Shown piece after piece: positions 60,535-64,000 of a DNA stretch of 64,000 nt. The notes under the pieces were generated by a model. It saw nothing but the letters and a program-made list of their open reading frames with translations. It did no database searches and was not told the DNA's origin. A program made the translations under genes and the position numbers. The DNA is taken from NCBI RefSeq assembly GCF_900312745.1, contig NZ_OMPD01000009.1, forward strand, positions 372,001 to 436,000, in the 5' to 3' direction. Position 1 is the stretch's first letter, and each line of letters starts with the position of its first letter. The stretch is from Aquimarina sp. AU58. Its GTDB lineage: Bacteria > Bacteroidota > Bacteroidia > Flavobacteriales > Flavobacteriaceae.

Positions 60535-61797
60535 TTAATGGTTCGTTGAGCCTTTTTTAGATAACTTCTGATAGCTTACAAAAAAGAAGATTTGAAATAT
60601 GAGAAGAATAGCCATTGCTATTATTTGCATAATAACAATATCGGATAATGTGTCGTGAAAGAATATGATAAGTACCACTTGCGAAACCCCAAGTAACGCC
60701 GATAATACAACGGGTATATATTGATCTAAGGATAAAAAGTAATAGGCAAAAATGTTAGAAATAGCAAAAAGTGAAGTTGCGATTGCATATTTCCACAGTA
60801 GTGGCGCAACACTTAAGTATTCTGAGCCAAACATGATATTGATCACGAATTCGGGAAATAGGTAACACCCCAGAACAATTGAAGCAGAAAGTAATGTGAT
60901 ATAAAACACATACTTAAATAAAATAGGAGCATGAGATTCTCCTTCTTTTTGTTTTTCTACTACTTTAGGTAATAGTAACATTACAAACATCCAGGCAACA
61001 AAATAAACTACTCTGCCAATCAATGCTAACGACGCATATAGACCTGCCTCATAGGTTTCAAAATAATGCTTAACCATCAGGATGTCACTATTGTTGATTA
61101 TGATTTGGGTAAACTCATAAAAAGCCGTTAGCAAAAAAAACTTAATGATATATTTAGATTCTGTAGATGGTAGTTTATGCTTTTTTGTGATCTCTATATC
61201 CTGGGAACGAAAAGGTAATAACCCAAACAAAAAAGAAATAGCAATACCCAAAGCAACTAAAATAGAAGATTGTAAACCTAAGGTATATATTAAAATAAGA
61301 GTAATAACCAATCTGCTTAGCATTTCTCCCTGGTAGGTAATTGCAAGGCTGTCAAACTTTTTACTGCCCTGAAACACTCCTCTGTTAACACTCATTATAA
61401 AATAAATAGGGACACCAATCCCAAAAATGGTAAACATAGTAGAGGATTGAGTATTAAAAAGTAGCTGAAGTTGTTTGGAGAAAATAACTAAGAGTGCACC
61501 AAAGACAATCCCGATACTACTCGAATATTTATAAATAATATTGATAAAACTTTTAAATATTGAATCCTCAAAAAGCACAGAAAACTTGGCGGTTGATAGC
61601 TGAAATGTCATCGCTATAAACGATAAAACCAAAAGAAAAGTAATTAATAATGCTGCATCTGCAAATTGTTCGGGACCTAAGATTCTTCCTAATATCAAAT
61701 TGTATAGATAGTTTCCTCCATTAACAATGATAACGCTGATCATAAATTTTTGTTCAGCACTTAATTTCTTTAAAGCAGTATTAAGAATCATATTCAT
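60535..61797 (-). CDS. Wzx-like oligosaccharide flippase
   Basis: The 420-residue polytopic protein has about 12 membrane segments and the N-terminal pattern of polysaccharide-biosynthesis flippases (VNGGNYLYNLILGRILGPEQ, then FADAALLITFLLVLSFIAM). Such proteins move lipid-linked oligosaccharides across the inner membrane. It heads the STAS gene pair at 103 bp distance. It is the likely exporter for glycans made by the GT2, GT4 and GT-C-like proteins (inference). MNM at the start offers two ATG choices. Confidence 0.85.
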   Translation of the reverse strand: MNMILNTALKKLSAEQKFMISVIIVNGGNYLYNLILGRILGPEQFADAALLITFLLVLSFIAMTFQLSTAKFSVLFEDSIFKSFINIIYKYSSSIGIVFGALLVIFSKQLQLLFNTQSSTMFTIFGIGVPIYFIMSVNRGVFQGSKKFDSLAITYQGEMLSRLVITLILIYTLGLQSSILVALGIAISFLFGLLPFRSQDIEITKKHKLPSTESKYIIKFFLLTAFYEFTQIIINNSDILMVKHYFETYEAGLYASLALIGRVVYFVAWMFVMLLLPKVVEKQKEGESHAPILFKYVFYITLLSASIVLGCYLFPEFVINIMFGSEYLSVAPLLWKYAIATSLFAISNIFAYYFLSLDQYIPVVLSALLGVSQVVLIIFFHDTLSDIVIMQIIAMAILLIFQIFFFVSYQKLSKKGSTNH

Positions 61798-61863
61798 AAA
61801 GTTAGTTTTTAATTTTCCAACCTCTACATTTTATTTTAAAAAAAATCTCTTTTTAATAAAACC

Positions 61864-61892
61864 ACTATACTACCTATTTTTGGGTAGTATAG
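61864..61892 (-). terminator. Hairpin terminator after the LruC-type gene
   Basis: CTATACTACC (61865-61874) pairs with GGTAGTATAG (61883-61892). On the minus strand a weak T-rich tail follows. Confidence 0.6.
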
Positions 61893-61910
61893 CAGCTTTA
61901 TTGACTATTG

Positions 61911-64000
61911 TTATTGTATTAAAAAACTTCCCTCGTATCTTTTCTTAAAATCATCTCCTCTAATAATATACTTATACACTCCTTGCTGTAAATTCTTGGC
62001 AGTAAACGTAAAAGTATCTGATGGAGCTGCTACAGTTCCTAACTCTTCTTTTTGCACAACTCTACCCAACATATCGATTACAGAAATTGTAATTTTTTGA
62101 TTTGCTGTAGGCATTTTGATCGTTGTTTGTGTCCTGAACGGGTTAGGAGAATTATGTATAACAGTAGTATTATCTGTGGTTAGCGTAATGTCCTCGATAT
62201 CATCATTATTAATAATTGTTGCATCACTATCTTCCTCATCAATAGTGTCGTCGGTATTTTCTTTCTCCTTGGTAAAAGCAAGTTTAGCAACTTCTAGATT
62301 AAAAAGAGCAAAGCTTTGATAATCTCCCTGAATAGAAAATACAACACTTCTTAATTCATCGATAGAAACACTTTGTTTTGCCTTACTAGAAAACTCTGAA
62401 AAAGGAATGGTATACGTTTGTTTTGTATCACTTGCTTTTATGGTATATCTAAGCCTGTCATTCCAGTTTACAAGATCTTTGGTTACCAAAATTACTTCTA
62501 CATCTCTGTCGGTATATAATTCAAACTCAACTGCATCATACTCAGAAACATTTAGGGTTAGATCACCACCAAGAATATTTCTAAACAAGTTCACGGTTTC
62601 TTTAAGGTTACCACTTACTTTGGCATCTCGTTCTACTTGATAATGCCCTTCTTGCGTGTCACTGTTTTTATTTTTTATGATTTCAAAATTAAATACAGTA
62701 GCTCCCTGCTCAAGAAAATCGATACCCCATGGACCATCTGCCAGGTATAATACATCTGCTGTATTGGGATTATCTCCCGTAATTGCAAATCCAATATCAA
62801 ATAAGTATCCTGTTTCTACAGTAATAGTTTCCTGGTATTTACCAGATAAGGATATGGTTTTGGTAATTAGTTCTTCTTTAGATAGCTCGGTAACTCTTTT
62901 GTTTCCTCTGAAATTAAACTGACTTACTTCTGATTTATTTACAATATCCAGAATAAGTTTACCGTCTCTATAAAATCCTTTTTGTACAAATACAGATGGA
63001 ATGTTATTAGGAATAAAAGTTTTACCTAATGATTTTTGTTCGATCAATTTATCGATAATCGTATTTGCAATAGTTGCTACCTGTGGGATAGAACCACCCC
63101 AAATCTGGAAGTTAAGGTAGTCACCTTCTGGATATTGATCGATATTCCATAAGCTATATAATTCATTTTGAAACTCATCTATTCTTACAGAGAAATGTAA
63201 GGCTTGTTCAACTTCTCCTGTAACTCTTCTGATTTTGGTATTTACCAAAGTATGATTTCGAATTGTTAATGTTCTTATATCTTCTAATACAGAACCATTA
63301 AGTCTATCACAGATCGTTTTAGAATGATCATAAACAGATCCTTTGGTTGCCATAGCCAGGGCTGCTCCAACTCTCTTATTTTGATTGTAGTAATCTATCG
63401 AAAATACTGCCGTAGCATTCGTTATACCAATTAGATCGTCTGGACTAGAAACAAAAGATGTTTCTGTTCCTGTAGCACCGGTTGTTGGGAAATAGATACT
63501 TAAATCTTGGTTATTACCAGACTTGTATGATTTTTGACCCGGGGCGAAACGTTTCTGTAATTTCTTTTGATTGTATACGTTGTTCGTTTTTGATCTTAAA
63601 AAATTTCTTTTGGCAATTAAACTAGCCAGGTCACCATTACTTTCTAATCCACCGTCGTTTCCAGAAGTTACAACACCTTCTTCTGTTAATTCTGGAATGT
63701 TTGTAGTTTTTAAGGAGGAGTATTGATCGGCTTTGATGTGAAAAAGAACATCATTAAAGTCGTGATCTGCTCCCGGGTAGTCCCTTCTAATATCTTCAAA
63801 TCCAAGTACGATACTCTCATTTGCCGTATCAGCAAGCAAGATATTATGTGGTCGTAGGGCTTCATCACATTCTGGGTTGTAATCAGGATTAGAATAGATT
63901 TGCCATAACCCAGAGTCTACGGTGCTACCATTCCAACCGTCTACAAGTAATACCCAACCAATACCAGTATCTGCTGCAAAACTTCCTATGTTTACAGTAT
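61911..64000 (-). CDS. Secreted LruC/DUF4114-type protein with T9SS type A sorting domain (5' end outside window)
   Basis: The frame stays open to the window edge, so only the C-terminal part (about 696 residues) is visible. It begins in a DUF4114-like stretch: NPECDEALRPHNILLADTA, then VLGFEDIRRDYPGADHDFND, with DFNDVLF as the hallmark. An LruC-type domain follows (about 185-310 of the visible part, e.g. YNQNKRVGAALAMATKGS, WGGSIPQVATIAN). Then come a ligand-binding-like beta region, an acidic linker rich in Asp and Glu, and a C-terminal T9SS type A sorting domain (SPNPFRTQTTIKMP, VIDMLGRVVQ, GVYKYIIRG). It should be exported and attached to the cell surface or released. Confidence 0.88.
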   Translation of the reverse strand, partial: TVNIGSFAADTGIGWVLLVDGWNGSTVDSGLWQIYSNPDYNPECDEALRPHNILLADTANESIVLGFEDIRRDYPGADHDFNDVLFHIKADQYSSLKTTNIPELTEEGVVTSGNDGGLESNGDLASLIAKRNFLRSKTNNVYNQKKLQKRFAPGQKSYKSGNNQDLSIYFPTTGATGTETSFVSSPDDLIGITNATAVFSIDYYNQNKRVGAALAMATKGSVYDHSKTICDRLNGSVLEDIRTLTIRNHTLVNTKIRRVTGEVEQALHFSVRIDEFQNELYSLWNIDQYPEGDYLNFQIWGGSIPQVATIANTIIDKLIEQKSLGKTFIPNNIPSVFVQKGFYRDGKLILDIVNKSEVSQFNFRGNKRVTELSKEELITKTISLSGKYQETITVETGYLFDIGFAITGDNPNTADVLYLADGPWGIDFLEQGATVFNFEIIKNKNSDTQEGHYQVERDAKVSGNLKETVNLFRNILGGDLTLNVSEYDAVEFELYTDRDVEVILVTKDLVNWNDRLRYTIKASDTKQTYTIPFSEFSSKAKQSVSIDELRSVVFSIQGDYQSFALFNLEVAKLAFTKEKENTDDTIDEEDSDATIINNDDIEDITLTTDNTTVIHNSPNPFRTQTTIKMPTANQKITISVIDMLGRVVQKEELGTVAAPSDTFTFTAKNLQQGVYKYIIRGDDFKKRYEGSFLIQ

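Noticed and set aside
1-64000. CRISPR array, tRNA, rRNA or insertion sequence
   Set aside because: No regularly spaced identical repeats, no tRNA or rRNA-like sequence and no transposase were seen on either strand.

Overview
The window is AT-rich DNA from a member of the Bacteroidota, almost certainly a marine Flavobacteriaceae. A genus such as Aquimarina would fit, but that is a guess. The evidence is SusC/SusD and TonB receptors with carboxypeptidase-regulatory N-termini, a type IX secretion sorting domain, DUF4374 and LruC-type proteins, almost no Shine-Dalgarno sites, and promoter boxes of the Bacteroidota form TAnnTTTG. All calls come from reading the sequence by eye; no database search was run.

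Layout. (1) 1-4.7 kb: unrelated single genes, all on the + strand (WYL regulator with DUF4345, a broken secreted gene, DUF2200, a lipoprotein, a membrane protein, a ChbG-like deacetylase). They are separated by related imperfect palindromes with TAAC/GTTA ends, and the array looks like a gene-cassette array. (2) 4.9-23 kb, minus strand: a 3987-residue LysM protein, a 1201-residue partner, two small proteins built from a duplicated beta domain, and a small HTH protein. I recognise no known system here. (3) 23.3-31.5 kb: an S24/LexA-like repressor, a SusC-SusD-phosphatase unit and a DUF5694 lipoprotein. (4) 31.8-51.1 kb: a hydroxamate siderophore locus of the NRPS-independent (NIS) type. It holds a decarboxylase, an N-hydroxylase, an MFS exporter, a fused acyltransferase-synthetase, a second unfused acyltransferase and synthetase, a membrane fatty-acid hydroxylase, a DUF1624 acyltransferase and an RpfF (DSF synthase)-type crotonase. 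Flavodoxin, a small Cys protein, an AraC/PchR-type regulator, a TonB receptor, DUF4374, DUF4198 and a methyltransferase follow. (5) 51.2-64 kb: glycan genes (GT2, a GT-C-like membrane protein, an Ig-like protein, a GH5-like hydrolase, GT4, two STAS proteins, a flippase) and the C-terminal part of a secreted LruC/DUF4114-type protein cut by the window end.

How it works together. The siderophore genes appear to be one regulon. Two regulatory motifs recur in front of both the biosynthesis operon and the receptor: a pair of CGTC(A/T)TTT repeats 21 bp apart upstream of the -7 box (candidate AraC-regulator site) and an AT-rich motif with core TTTATTTAGA (candidate iron-repressor site). The second motif also sits between the divergent flavodoxin and Cys-protein genes. 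The three lipid-type enzymes at the end of the biosynthesis operon suggest a siderophore carrying a modified, possibly 2-unsaturated, fatty acyl group.

The strongest candidates for something undescribed are the RpfF-type enzyme with duplicated acyltransferase/synthetase pairs in the siderophore operon, the giant LysM-protein locus, and the palindrome-delimited cassette array.
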